This document shows, piece after piece, positions 51,883 through 61,525 of a stretch of DNA of 64,000 nt. Each line of letters begins with the position of its first letter. Positions within the stretch are counted from its first letter, which is position 1. Below the pieces are notes generated by a model. It was not told the origin of the DNA and ran no database searches. It saw only the letters and a list, made by a program, of their open reading frames with translations. Position numbers and translations under genes: made by a program. The DNA is taken from contig JAHFCO010000001.1 in assembly GCA_023249475.1 (NCBI GenBank), positions 1 through 64,000 of the forward strand. The letters run 5' to 3'. The DNA comes from Bacillota bacterium. GTDB lineage: Bacteria > Bacillota_I > Bacilli_A > Erysipelotrichales > Erysipelotrichaceae.

Positions 51883-53889
51883 TTAAAACTTAGCTTTAGA
51901 AACATCAAGTGTCAGAACATCATTCTCAACTATTTGATTAGCTATTTTCCTCGATCTCTCAAGAATTTCTCTTGGGCCCCAGGTCACATAATCTGCAACA
52001 AGTTCTTGAACAAGAATTCCTTGAACATCCAGAGAGTTATAAAAGCCAATTGGATCAGATGTGTTGCTTTTCTCGATATTTGCATCTCTCTTAAGCGGAA
52101 TTATATTACCAATTCTTGTTAAGTATTCGTTCCTAAACTGCTTCTGTGAAGGCTTATCAATTCCATTCTCAGTAAAATAATCATCAATAATGAGTTTGAA
52201 ATCAGCATCAAAACTTTGCGGCAATATATGATCTTTGTTAAATGCACTTTTAGAAGGTTTCTTGTTAATTAGTGGATTATAGAAATCCGCATTCTTAGTC
52301 CGATCATTAATATAATCGTTTAGTTTACACTGGATATAATACGCAACTTGATCATTACTCAATAATTGTATTTTATCTTCAAGAAGTTCTTTAGACCAAA
52401 CAAATGACTTATCTGTTTGATTCATGGCCAATTTTAAATCAATACCTACAGTATCTGGCGTTTCAAAAAGCCGGTCTCTCTCAAAAAAAACTTTCCAAAT
52501 ATTTCGCTCAACTGTATCAAGTTTTCTCAAACCAAAAACACTAACATATAAAATCGCTGCATTTGTTGTAACAGCAACCATCTTTCTTAATTTCTTAATA
52601 TCACATGTTCTATAGAGAATAATCTCTCTTAAGAGTAAAGCTCTTATAATTTTATAAGGATATGCATATTTCAAATTTGATTGAATAATGTCGTCTTCAA
52701 TAAGTGTCGATCTTCCTGGTTCTATAATTAAATTGTAACACTCACGATGTGTATGCAACTCTGTAACTAGGTCCATAGTCTTCTCATATAGTCTTAAAAT
52801 TCTCTCTTTATCTACTTTGATCTCCTGTTCAGAGTCATACTCAGCATTATCTACTAACTTCCCTTCGAAGTGTTCTTGAATTTCAGTGAATAGTTTTTTG
52901 GGGACAATATACTTCCCAAGGTAGTTTCTTTGAATTATGTAATATCGAATATAGTCTTCAATATCATTATCGAGAGATTTCTGTAAATCAGACCACAAGT
53001 TTTGAATATTTGTGTAATCATTCTTGTATTTTGGATTACTATCAATCTTTGACATGTTATAGACATTTTTGAAGAAATAGTTCTTTATTTTGTCAACTTG
53101 ATCTAGTTGTCTACCTCTATCATTTATTGTTTCGAATAACTTAAATGTCTTTGTACTGTCACTTGAAACAATAAAACATCGAATAATTAAGAATCTAGAC
53201 ATAAGTGTGCTCAAAATCGATGCATAGTTGTTTAGCACTTCGCTCTTGTAGTTTTGAAGAGTACTTTCTTCATTATTCGGCTTGTCATCTACGATGCCGA
53301 ATTTCTCTCTAGCTTGACTGTCAATCGCTTTGAGTTTCTCGTCAAAGTACATAAAATTAGAATGTAATAGAACCGCTGACTTCAAGAAAATCTGATTCTT
53401 GTCAAAAGTCTCTTGAAAGACTGAAACCTTATGCGGAATTTCACAATAAGAATCTTGAATCTTCTTAAATGCATCCTTATCTGAAGATCCAAGAGTCAGC
53501 CTAGGTAAATCGTCTTTCTTCGTTAATTTCTCTAAATTTGTCTTCAAGAATTTAAATGAAGTTGTATCCGACTGATCAGCAAATATCCCAAGTTGTCTCT
53601 TCAAAGCTAACATCAAAAGAGTAACTGAAGTTAAACGTTGCTGACCGTCTGTTACTTCAAGATAGTCATTCTCATCATTGGTAATCATCTTAAAATACAT
53701 TGGTCCAATAAAATGCTGGTCTTTATTATCTCTACAAGCGATAATGTCATCCCATAACTCTTCAGCTTGAAGTCTCTCCCAAGAATATGGTCTTTGATAA
53801 GCAGGAATCTTTAGAAGATACTCTGAAAATAAGTCGTACAGAAAGATAGTCTTTGCCTCAATTACTTTACTTGTTGGCTTTTCGAACAT
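51883..53889 (-). CDS. DUF262/DUF1524 nuclease (GmrSD/SspE type)
   Basis: A 668-residue protein joining DUF262 and a C-terminal DUF1524 HNH-type nuclease. The N-terminus shows IPAYQRPYSWE (28-38) and EVTDGQQRLTS (78-88), the ParB-like nucleotide-binding marks. The nuclease has NKDHILPQSFD with D553-H554 and the later NIIPLKRDANIEKSN. GmrSD cuts glucosylated DNA, while SspE of the SspABCD system uses the same architecture and is activated by phosphorothioate DNA. Placed 14 bases after dndA, it is the likely restriction effector here. All key motifs appear intact. Confidence 0.85.
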   Translation of the reverse strand: MFEKPTSKVIEAKTIFLYDLFSEYLLKIPAYQRPYSWERLQAEELWDDIIACRDNKDQHFIGPMYFKMITNDENDYLEVTDGQQRLTSVTLLMLALKRQLGIFADQSDTTSFKFLKTNLEKLTKKDDLPRLTLGSSDKDAFKKIQDSYCEIPHKVSVFQETFDKNQIFLKSAVLLHSNFMYFDEKLKAIDSQAREKFGIVDDKPNNEESTLQNYKSEVLNNYASILSTLMSRFLIIRCFIVSSDSTKTFKLFETINDRGRQLDQVDKIKNYFFKNVYNMSKIDSNPKYKNDYTNIQNLWSDLQKSLDNDIEDYIRYYIIQRNYLGKYIVPKKLFTEIQEHFEGKLVDNAEYDSEQEIKVDKERILRLYEKTMDLVTELHTHRECYNLIIEPGRSTLIEDDIIQSNLKYAYPYKIIRALLLREIILYRTCDIKKLRKMVAVTTNAAILYVSVFGLRKLDTVERNIWKVFFERDRLFETPDTVGIDLKLAMNQTDKSFVWSKELLEDKIQLLSNDQVAYYIQCKLNDYINDRTKNADFYNPLINKKPSKSAFNKDHILPQSFDADFKLIIDDYFTENGIDKPSQKQFRNEYLTRIGNIIPLKRDANIEKSNTSDPIGFYNSLDVQGILVQELVADYVTWGPREILERSRKIANQIVENDVLTLDVSKAKF

Positions 53890-53903
53890 TTGATTTACCC
53901 CCT

Positions 53904-55007
53904 TTATTCGAAATCATCAAACTTGTTGTAATCATCATAAGGTGAAAGTGAAATTCTTATTATCTCTTTAATACTATCAAGTTCATACCCCATTGCAGAA
54001 TAAACATGTGAGGGTTTTGAATTACTACACGCAGAACCACTCGATGCACATATGCTGTCAGAAATCGACTTTAGGAGTACTTGATTATTGATTCCTTTGA
54101 ACCGGACACTTACTATACCTGGAACTTTTAGCACATGTTCATTCAAAATTTCGATATTTCCCCCATATGTTTTTCTTAGCTTCTCAATTAATTGTATTTC
54201 GAGAAGTTTAAGTATCTCAATATTCTTTGCTAGGTTGCCTTTACAAATCCTTGCGGCTGTACCTATCCCTGCTATTTGATGAGTGGGTAAAGTTCCACCT
54301 CTCAATTTATTCTCTTGATCTCCACCATGTATTAGTGGTTCAATTCTCATATCAAGTGGATTGAAGTGATTGATAATGACAGCTCCAACTCCCTTAGGAC
54401 CATAGAACTTGTGCGCAGAGAACGTAATAAAGTCGACTTTCGATAATACTGAAAGATCAATCAAAACTTTCCCAATTGCTTGTGTTGCATCAGTATGAAA
54501 AAGCACTTTCTTCCTTTCACATATCTCCGAAATTGTCTTTATATTATTCACTATTCCCGTTTCATTGTTTGCCCACATTATTGAAACTAATGCTGTATCT
54601 TCAGTGATCTCAGATTCAAGTGCATCTAGGTTAATTGCCCCATTTTTATCAACTTTAAGATAGGAAACCCTGATTCCTTTTCTTGATAGGTAATTACATG
54701 TTTCAAGTACTGAAGAATGTTCTACTTCAGTTGTAATTATATGTGTTTTACCTGTTCTCTCAAGCACACCTTTTAGAACCATGTTATTTCCTTCAGTTGC
54801 GCCTGAAGTAAATATCACACCACTCGGATTAACATTGACTAATGATGCTACTTCACTTCTTGCCTTTTCTACAATAGCCCTTGCTCTCACCGCTTGTTCA
54901 TAATATAAACTATTTGGATTTCCATAAATTTCAACCAAAACTCTATTCATCTCGTCAATAACTTCTTGATGGATTCTCGTTGTAGCTGCATTATCTAAGT
55001 AAATCAT
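53904..55007 (-). CDS. dndA: Cysteine desulfurase of the DNA phosphorothioation system (DndA)
   Basis: A PLP enzyme of the NifS/IscS family that supplies sulfur from cysteine. The 367-residue protein opens MIYLDNAATTRIHQEV. The PLP-binding Lys is K200 in FSAHKFYGPKG, and the sulfur-carrying Cys is C327 in SSGSACSNSKPSH. It starts 14 bases after dndE with AGGAGG upstream. Its location inside the dnd operon, rather than beside isc or suf genes, indicates dedicated use by DndC. Confidence 0.93.
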   Translation of the reverse strand: MIYLDNAATTRIHQEVIDEMNRVLVEIYGNPNSLYYEQAVRARAIVEKARSEVASLVNVNPSGVIFTSGATEGNNMVLKGVLERTGKTHIITTEVEHSSVLETCNYLSRKGIRVSYLKVDKNGAINLDALESEITEDTALVSIMWANNETGIVNNIKTISEICERKKVLFHTDATQAIGKVLIDLSVLSKVDFITFSAHKFYGPKGVGAVIINHFNPLDMRIEPLIHGGDQENKLRGGTLPTHQIAGIGTAARICKGNLAKNIEILKLLEIQLIEKLRKTYGGNIEILNEHVLKVPGIVSVRFKGINNQVLLKSISDSICASSGSACSNSKPSHVYSAMGYELDSIKEIIRISLSPYDDYNKFDDFE

Positions 55008-55021
55008 CTAGTGCTTACCTC

Positions 55022-55411
55022 CTAGACAGTTTGTTGAATTAACCATTCAATTACTTTCTGTGGATTTCTATGTAGAGAATACTGCTCATATAACTTTTCC
55101 ATTCCTCTAAGTAAATGAGCTTTAGTTAACTCTGGAAAGAATGAGTTTTTGCTAACATTGGTTCTTAGATTTTGCTTCACCATAAGATAGTATACCGATT
55201 CATCATCCCCAAAAACTGTGTGTTTATGATAATTCATTCCTGTGTTATCACGTAACTGATTCTGCCTAATATCTCTTGGATCACCACCCTCTTTAAGTGA
55301 TAATCCAATACATATTCTAATTACTGCTGCTTTAGTAGACAGTCTTAATCCATTCTGAATCTCTGTTATTTTTATTTCTAAATCCTGTGAAGTAATAAGT
55401 CTATCTGCCAC
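55022..55411 (-). CDS. dndE: DNA sulfur modification protein DndE
   Basis: A 129-residue DndE: small helical protein, with family-like segments LRLSTKAAVIRICIGLSL, GGDPRDIRQ and NYHKHTVFGDDESVYYLMVKQNL. DndE binds nicked double-stranded DNA and is needed for phosphorothioate insertion. It uses a GTG start, with GGGGGA about 9 bases upstream. It is four bases after dndD. Confidence 0.9.
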   Translation of the reverse strand: MADRLITSQDLEIKITEIQNGLRLSTKAAVIRICIGLSLKEGGDPRDIRQNQLRDNTGMNYHKHTVFGDDESVYYLMVKQNLRTNVSKNSFFPELTKAHLLRGMEKLYEQYSLHRNPQKVIEWLIQQTV

Positions 55412-55415
55412 TTAA

Positions 55416-57344
55416 TTATTCCCCCTCTCCGAAGTATCCATTATTCACCGTCGTTCGACCTCGATTGTCATATAGCAAAAGAATCTTTTTCGATATCTTA
55501 TCCTCTATCAATTGCTTTACATTTCCGACAATCTCACTATCTGTCGAGAGTATAATTGTCTGTTGTGAAATACTACTCATAATCTCATTGACAAAATTAT
55601 GCCGGTTCTCAAAATCTAGTCGAGCTAAAGGAGTATCGAAAATAAAAGGGGTATCTCTTTTCGAAACTTTTACGATGGCATAAATCAGTGATGATACAAG
55701 GAGTTGCTTCTCACCAGCAGATAAAATCTCTATCGGCATTGAAGAACTATTCTTATCAATTAGCGATATTTCGAAATTCCCGTTTATTTTGATACCAGTA
55801 ATATAGTCCTCTTTTTCGGTCATCGATACAAATTTATCCTTACATGCTAATGAAATTTCGTCTAGTTTCTTCTTAACAAATTCATCTTTAAATGTATTTA
55901 TGACCTTTTGAATTCGATGAGTCACTACAAAGCTGTTTGTTTCATTAGCTGACTGTTTTATAAACTTCTCCAAAAGCTCTATCTTAACTTTTGCATCCTC
56001 AATTTGTAAGCTTCTAGTTACTTGATCATTCTGTAGTTCCTGAATTCGAGAGTATAGTTGCCTTAATTCTTGTTCACTATCCAGAATGTCTTTTAGTAAT
56101 GCAGATAATTCGTGATTGCCTTCATTTTTTCGAATTATATTCTTATACTCCTTCGACTTGTTTAAATCAAATGAATATTCAGAGAATTTCCCAATCATAT
56201 AGTTGGTGTTAGCTTCGAATGACATTTTTTTATATAATTGACTAATAATTAATTCTTCCTCAAAATCCGCATCCAAAAAAACTTCAATGTTCTTCTTCCT
56301 TTGATCAACTAGATCATTCAGCTTTGATAGTGCTTCATTTGCCCCAAGGAAATCAGAAATCTCATTTAAGTATCTTTGATACTTAATCGGTTTTTCTAAC
56401 TCTATTTGATGAACAATATCAGTAATTAGTCTGCGATTCATGAAAAATGAAACTTCCTCTTCAAGAAAGTTCCGAATCTCACTTGTTGCCTCCTTTTGGG
56501 TAATCTCATAGCTTCTCAAAAAGTTTTGTATCTCGTCTTTTTGCTCTTGTGAAACCCCTCCGAACGCAGAAAATTTCTTAAGTTTTTCTCTATGCTTTGA
56601 CTGTTCTTCTTTTCTTCTTAGCTCGTATTGTTTCAGGATTTGGTTGTTTTTTAACAACTCTCTCCTCATTGATGTAACATTCCCTTCAAGTTCCAGAAGA
56701 TCGAGTTCTTCATTTGATAAAAGTTTTACTTTATCTGTATTAACTAAATAAGCTACTAAATCCTGATCAAGTTTCTCAAAATATGTCATACCGAAGTTTG
56801 TATAGAAGACTTCTCTTATGAATTCTGAGGTCTCATTGCTCTCAATTATTCTACCAATTTTCTCACCATCAAAAAGAGATAACTCAATTAGAGATGGAGG
56901 ATAAATCTCCTTAAGTTTCGAGAAAAGGTTCTCCCTTTCGAAATCACTTAGTTTTGCTCCATTTCTGTAAACCACAACCTCCTCGATAATTGTGTTATTT
57001 TCTCTCTTCTTTTTCCACACTCTGGATATCGTATATTCGTTCTGTGTAAATTCCTCATCAATTAAGAAAGAAATCGAAATCGAAAAATAGCTATTTGCTT
57101 TTGCTAACTCCTTATAGTTTAGTAGTTTTTGAAGACTGGCTTGATAGTTTGAGGTGTCTGACTTTAGGCCGATTGAAAAAGAACCAAACATACCAATCTT
57201 TATCGCTAACAGAAGCGAAGTTTTACCTGCGCCATTCTTCCCACCGACCAACACAATGTTCTTCCTATCTGTTACCTGGAAATTAAATTCATTGCTACCT
57301 ATATATGGCCCGATGTTATTCAGAGTGACTTTTAGGAACTGCAT
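55416..57344 (-). CDS. dndD: DNA sulfur modification ATPase DndD
   Basis: An SMC/RecN-like ATPase of about 642 residues that supplies energy or DNA opening for sulfur insertion. The ATP-binding N-terminus has LVGGKNGAGKTSLLLAIKIGMFG (Walker A at about 34-42), followed by coiled coil (about 190-450). The C-terminal lobe has the signature ILSAGEKQLLVSSLIYAI and Walker B FIFDTPLARLD. Unlike the other ATPase of this operon, no cysteine hook is visible at the coiled-coil apex. The ATG at 57344 has AAAGGTGG 8 bases upstream; an in-frame GTG at 57356 overlaps that site. Confidence 0.93.
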   Translation of the reverse strand: MQFLKVTLNNIGPYIGSNEFNFQVTDRKNIVLVGGKNGAGKTSLLLAIKIGMFGSFSIGLKSDTSNYQASLQKLLNYKELAKANSYFSISISFLIDEEFTQNEYTISRVWKKKRENNTIIEEVVVYRNGAKLSDFERENLFSKLKEIYPPSLIELSLFDGEKIGRIIESNETSEFIREVFYTNFGMTYFEKLDQDLVAYLVNTDKVKLLSNEELDLLELEGNVTSMRRELLKNNQILKQYELRRKEEQSKHREKLKKFSAFGGVSQEQKDEIQNFLRSYEITQKEATSEIRNFLEEEVSFFMNRRLITDIVHQIELEKPIKYQRYLNEISDFLGANEALSKLNDLVDQRKKNIEVFLDADFEEELIISQLYKKMSFEANTNYMIGKFSEYSFDLNKSKEYKNIIRKNEGNHELSALLKDILDSEQELRQLYSRIQELQNDQVTRSLQIEDAKVKIELLEKFIKQSANETNSFVVTHRIQKVINTFKDEFVKKKLDEISLACKDKFVSMTEKEDYITGIKINGNFEISLIDKNSSSMPIEILSAGEKQLLVSSLIYAIVKVSKRDTPFIFDTPLARLDFENRHNFVNEIMSSISQQTIILSTDSEIVGNVKQLIEDKISKKILLLYDNRGRTTVNNGYFGEGE

Positions 57345-57360
57345 TAACTCATCCACCTTT

Positions 57361-58932
57361 CTAAATATTCACTATATCCTGATTTAGTATTCTCTTGATT
57401 TCTTTTATCGCATCGTCTCTTCTTTGTAAACCTATATTATTCCTCTCTACATACAATAATTTCTTTATCAATTCTAGATCAACATTCTCTTCTACACAAA
57501 TTCTTTCTAGGAGCGCCTCATCATCTTCTCCCAAAAAACTCACTTCATCTTGATTTACACTTAGTGGTTTACCTAGTGCCTTCTCATAGATGTCAAAAAT
57601 TGTCTTGTTCCAAATCCCATTAGATAACCAGATTCTACCAATTTCCTTGATCTCATCAATTGATATTAGTTCATAATCTACACCAAACTCATCAAATATT
57701 TTCTTCTGTGTTTCAAGAAGTCTTTTAAGCATTTCTTTTCTAGCGTCGATTGTAAATGGTCCTAACCCCAACATTGAGTAGCCATCGAACTCACGCACAA
57801 TAATCTTTGGATCTTCATCCGATCCAAGATTTATATTGTTCTCAGAAAGATATTTTAGCGCTTCCGCTTTTGAATCAAAGAAGCGCCACATTTCTCCATT
57901 TGAATCATGACCATCCAGTTTTATTTCAAGTTTATTTCGTTTCCCTTTTTGAGCAATTACTATTCTATCTCCCTTGAACTCGAGATTCATAAAGTAAACT
58001 GACCCGTTTGTGCGGTATTTTGCGCGCATTTCACGATTATCTCTTATATCCGTAAGCCAATTGCGATAGTCTAGTAAAAGTTGCAGCCATTTAACACCGG
58101 AACTAATAAATCCAGATAATGCTTTGTCCTCGCTAACTACAGTACAAACCCAACAACCGAATCTACTATTCCCACAACTTCCAGCTGTTTCCTTAATGTT
58201 TTTATCAACAATAAGTGGGCACTCATTGCTATTTGAGTCTGAGTATAATTGATAGAGTGCAGAATTATCTGCCCCCCATAATGACTCTGTATTTAGTAGA
58301 GTATTCCACACATCATTAATGTCAAAATCAACAATTGGAGCATAAACAAAGGCGTTCATCAAAGTAGAGTGCCGCATCAAGAGACTATTTTCTACACTAT
58401 ATCCGTCTATTACACGATCTCTTGAACTACTCTCACCTTTTCTTACACCTAGCAACATTATAACTTCACCTTGTTGATCAACAATATCTTTGATAAATTG
58501 ATTTGTAGGTTCGATTTTCATGCGATCTGTACACCATCTAAAAGTTTGGTTCGGTGTTGGATAACCTTTCCCGATAATATTTACCCAAAATGTGTCTTTA
58601 GTTTTGGGGTGCACCAAATGAGTTGAAATAGGAATGTTAAGATTTCGACTCGCATCATGTATTCTTCTTAAATTGTCTTCTAATTGAAGCTTAATCAATG
58701 GGGTTTCGACTAAAGTATCTGAAGAAACTATATAAATCTTCTTTGTTCTTTGTTGAACTGGAAGTTCATTAATGGCATTCATCACTAGATGAACAACACA
58801 AGATGAATCTTTCCCTCCACTATAACCAATGATCCATGGTCTCGAATCATTCATGTATACTTTTTTTATGTTATCTATTGATAAAAGGCGTTTCGCTTCA
58901 GTAGATTGTATCAAACTAGTAATTTTTGCCAT
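57361..58932 (-). CDS. dndC: DNA sulfur modification protein DndC (PAPS-reductase-fold)
   Basis: An ATP-pyrophosphatase/iron-sulfur protein that activates the DNA backbone and inserts sulfur. The 523-residue protein has the PP-loop YSGGKDSSCVVH (37-48), the LGVRKGESSSRDR segment (162-174), and cysteines likely to bind a 4Fe-4S cluster: C134 (RWCTDR), then C253, C260 and C263 in SCGNSRFGCWVC. A C-terminal region of about 200 residues is helical. AGGAAGGTGG lies upstream of the ATG. First of the four canonical dnd genes (C-D-E-A). Confidence 0.95.
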   Translation of the reverse strand: MAKITSLIQSTEAKRLLSIDNIKKVYMNDSRPWIIGYSGGKDSSCVVHLVMNAINELPVQQRTKKIYIVSSDTLVETPLIKLQLEDNLRRIHDASRNLNIPISTHLVHPKTKDTFWVNIIGKGYPTPNQTFRWCTDRMKIEPTNQFIKDIVDQQGEVIMLLGVRKGESSSRDRVIDGYSVENSLLMRHSTLMNAFVYAPIVDFDINDVWNTLLNTESLWGADNSALYQLYSDSNSNECPLIVDKNIKETAGSCGNSRFGCWVCTVVSEDKALSGFISSGVKWLQLLLDYRNWLTDIRDNREMRAKYRTNGSVYFMNLEFKGDRIVIAQKGKRNKLEIKLDGHDSNGEMWRFFDSKAEALKYLSENNINLGSDEDPKIIVREFDGYSMLGLGPFTIDARKEMLKRLLETQKKIFDEFGVDYELISIDEIKEIGRIWLSNGIWNKTIFDIYEKALGKPLSVNQDEVSFLGEDDEALLERICVEENVDLELIKKLLYVERNNIGLQRRDDAIKEIKRILNQDIVNI

Positions 58933-58946
58933 ATTAAACCACCTTC

Positions 58947-59402
58947 CTAATGTTGTATATCGCTAAGTATATCACTTACTCTATCGAGAATTTCTAAATA
59001 TGAATGATTCAATAATTCTTCCTCGAGAAAAACACTTCCTTTTATTGCGAAATTCTCAAGTTGCGCTAATCTATATATTTTAGGATTATCAATAGTATTC
59101 TCTTCAAAAGCTAATTGTAGTAATTCTTCAAAATTATCTTTAGATTTTTCTATTAATACAATCATCGTTGAGATGAATTCTATTTTATCTTGTCTCGAGA
59201 TTAAAACATTTCGGGGTATATTTATCTCAATGCTACTATCATTGTTTCCTTCAATCGTCTTGGTGTTCTCCTTCAAAGTTCGTACTCCTAAAACACTTGA
59301 ATAAAGAAATGAATCGATATAATCAAATCCAAATCTATCCTTCAAATCTTTGAATACTCGGGCACATTCACCTCTTATAACTATATCATTAGTGAAAATC
59401 AT
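58947..59402 (-). CDS. Unknown 151-residue protein inside the dnd operon
   Basis: A soluble helical protein starting MIFTNDIVIRGECARVFKDLKDRFGFDYIDSFLYSSVLG. No motif is recognised. AGGAGG lies 6 bases before the ATG, and the start overlaps the upstream ATPase stop by 14 bases, so it is co-translated. It is not DndB: too short and with no DGQHR-type motif. Its place between the extra ATPase and dndC suggests a small partner of one of them; the many I/L-rich helices would suit a protein-protein adapter. Confidence 0.7.
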   Translation of the reverse strand: MIFTNDIVIRGECARVFKDLKDRFGFDYIDSFLYSSVLGVRTLKENTKTIEGNNDSSIEINIPRNVLISRQDKIEFISTMIVLIEKSKDNFEELLQLAFEENTIDNPKIYRLAQLENFAIKGSVFLEEELLNHSYLEILDRVSDILSDIQH

Positions 59403-61386
59403 GCGTAACCTCCTTTATTAACGTATCACCATCTTTTGAAATGTTGCTTTCATCAACATTGTGAAATAGTTTATATGCTTTGCCAACTCTACTAGATAAA
59501 CCATCCTCAACAGATCCTTTCCACTGGCTATCAGTAGTAAAAAGGACAATTTGTTCAGCAATTTCTGGAATAATTGAGTTTACTGTTCTTCTGTTTGTAT
59601 AGTCAAGATTTGCGTAAGGAGCATCCATGACTAAAGGATAACAATCCGTATTTATTAAGTCTAGTTCCTTTGCAATAGATAGAATTCCGCCAATATATGA
59701 GAAGCTTGTTACAACCTTATAACCTTCTCCCATAACCGTACCACCGAATGCATCTTTTACGGTAAAACGATAATTCTTGTCAATCGCAACCGTCCTTTTC
59801 GATTCGAGCATTGCATTCATCAATTCTTGAACTTTATCCTGCAATTTTTTTCTTACAGAAGTCTCAATCTCGTTGTACTTTGTCAAGATAAGTTCTCTTG
59901 ATCCTTTTATTGTAGTAATTACGTCTAGCGTATGTGCGTTTGTATTCTCAAGCGCAGATAACTCATACCTTCTTAACTTTGCATCTGCAAGTTTCTTTAG
60001 AATTGCCTTCTGCTTTATCGAGTCTTCGCCAATCTTAATTCTTAGTTCATTTGAAGTTCTCTTGCAATATGCTCTTCTATCTTCAAGTTTCGCTACATTG
60101 CTTATTGTTTCGCTAGAAATTTTGATCTTGGACATTACAGATTCTAGTTTTATCCTAGTTTCATCTACATCATCAACGCTTTTATAGTATGAATCGATCT
60201 TCTCTTCAATTCTTCCAGTGACCTCAGAATTTTGGAGTTCAATCTGTTCGAATTGATGTTGTGTTTTCCTCAATAGAGTACTTAAACTCTCAGGTGGTAA
60301 ATACTTCTTCAACTCAGTTAGTTTATTGTAGTGTTTATCAAATTCACAAAATTTCTCACCACAAATACATTGCCCACGCAACAAAATTTGATCGATGGCA
60401 TAACCACTTATACCCTCAATAGTAGCTTCATTCATACCTTCATTACTATTTATCATCGATCTAATCTCATTAAAATGCTTGGATAATCTCAAGTTTGGAG
60501 CATTCTTAATATAGTCGTCAAGAACATTTTTCTGTTGTTTTTGTAAACTATCTCTCAATTTTCTTTCTGAATCTTCAAGAAACACACGTGATGCATGCAA
60601 CTCATTTATTACTTCAGATTCAGCTAAAATTTTATCGATGTTCTTAATCTCTTTATCGAGTTTTAAACTTTCCTCTTCATAGTGTTTTGTTTGTTTCTCG
60701 TAGAAATTCAAATTACTCTCGTAACTTGCGATAAGATTTTGAGTGGTAATCATTTCAGCTGAATATCTACCTCTTAAGCTAAGTTTTGAAGCATATTGTC
60801 TTTCAAGACTCTCAAGATATGAAAGTAGTTTCTCATAGACATCAAGTCCGAAAATACCTTTTACTGCTATAGAAACATCTTTTTTCCCAGTCTCATTATT
60901 TTCGCCTAAGTGTTTCATTCTCTCTCCATCGAAGAAGAAATAAGTTGAAAGCTCGAAGGGAATTAATTTATCAATATCTTCATCTCTTCCATCTTTTGAA
61001 ACACCTAACTTATTTTTTACAAGTATCTTTGGTCTAGAGTCAAGCGCGGTTAGACACTTCGCCTTATCCCCTCGTTTCTGAAACTCTTTTGTCCGTCTTA
61101 TTGTAAACGTCTCGCCATCCTTTTCTATGACAACTTCAACATAAGTTCTTATAATTTCATTGTCTTTCAAACATCCAAATTCATCTAAGTTATATACTAC
61201 TTCGATGTTCTCAAGATCAGCCACATTATAAAGACACCACTTGAATGCCTGTAGTAAAGTTGTCTTTCCTAATCCATTGTCTCCAATAATAACTGTGACG
61301 TTCTTTTTCGCATCTTCAGAAATCTCAAGTGTTTGAGTACCGCGAAATTGTCTAAAATTACTTAGTGTGATTCTCTTGAATTTCAT
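59389..61386 (-). CDS. Second DndD-like SMC/Rad50-type ATPase with CxC hook
   Basis: A 665-residue ATPase beginning MKFKRITLSNFRQFRGTQTLEI. Walker A GDNGLGKTTL is at 35-44. A long coiled coil spans about 170-530, interrupted at the apex by RGQCICGEKF with C340 and C342, a Rad50-like zinc hook in reduced form. The C-terminal lobe has TSFSYIGGILSIAKELD in place of a standard signature, then Walker B YPLVMDAPYANLD. DndD-like proteins carry similar N-termini, so homology to DndD is likely, yet a clear dndD is present two genes later. Its start overlaps the 55-residue gene by 29 bases. Confidence 0.85.
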   Translation of the reverse strand: MKFKRITLSNFRQFRGTQTLEISEDAKKNVTVIIGDNGLGKTTLLQAFKWCLYNVADLENIEVVYNLDEFGCLKDNEIIRTYVEVVIEKDGETFTIRRTKEFQKRGDKAKCLTALDSRPKILVKNKLGVSKDGRDEDIDKLIPFELSTYFFFDGERMKHLGENNETGKKDVSIAVKGIFGLDVYEKLLSYLESLERQYASKLSLRGRYSAEMITTQNLIASYESNLNFYEKQTKHYEEESLKLDKEIKNIDKILAESEVINELHASRVFLEDSERKLRDSLQKQQKNVLDDYIKNAPNLRLSKHFNEIRSMINSNEGMNEATIEGISGYAIDQILLRGQCICGEKFCEFDKHYNKLTELKKYLPPESLSTLLRKTQHQFEQIELQNSEVTGRIEEKIDSYYKSVDDVDETRIKLESVMSKIKISSETISNVAKLEDRRAYCKRTSNELRIKIGEDSIKQKAILKKLADAKLRRYELSALENTNAHTLDVITTIKGSRELILTKYNEIETSVRKKLQDKVQELMNAMLESKRTVAIDKNYRFTVKDAFGGTVMGEGYKVVTSFSYIGGILSIAKELDLINTDCYPLVMDAPYANLDYTNRRTVNSIIPEIAEQIVLFTTDSQWKGSVEDGLSSRVGKAYKLFHNVDESNISKDGDTLIKEVTHDFH

Positions 61387-61525
61387 CTTTTTTTAGTTCC
61401 CCCAGGATTATATCTTCAATAGTATCAATGCTTACTTTTGCTTTCTTTAAAATTGTTTTTGGGTTGTCTTTTGCAAACCTCTCTATTTTATGAACAATAA
61501 ATTTAATAAGTGTTTCGTCAACCAT
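61358..61525 (-). CDS. Small 55-residue protein between helicase and ATPase genes
   Basis: A short basic/acidic helical peptide opening MVDETLIKFIVHKIERFAKDN and ending EIQENHTK. A strong GGAGGG lies 4-5 bases before the ATG at 61525, which decides this start over an in-frame one at 61555. It overlaps the helicase end by 8 bases and the ATPase start by 29, as expected for a coupled gene. No family recognised. Such size and location recall small accessory subunits. Confidence 0.65.
   Translation of the reverse strand: MVDETLIKFIVHKIERFAKDNPKTILKKAKVSIDTIEDIILGELKKDEIQENHTK

Noticed and set aside
58947-59402. 151-residue protein as DndB
   Set aside because: DndB is over twice as long and has DGQHR-type motifs; none are present.
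59389-61386. Rad50/SbcC of DNA repair
   Set aside because: It is far shorter than SbcC, has no SbcD partner, and its N-terminus and operon context fit DndD-like proteins better.
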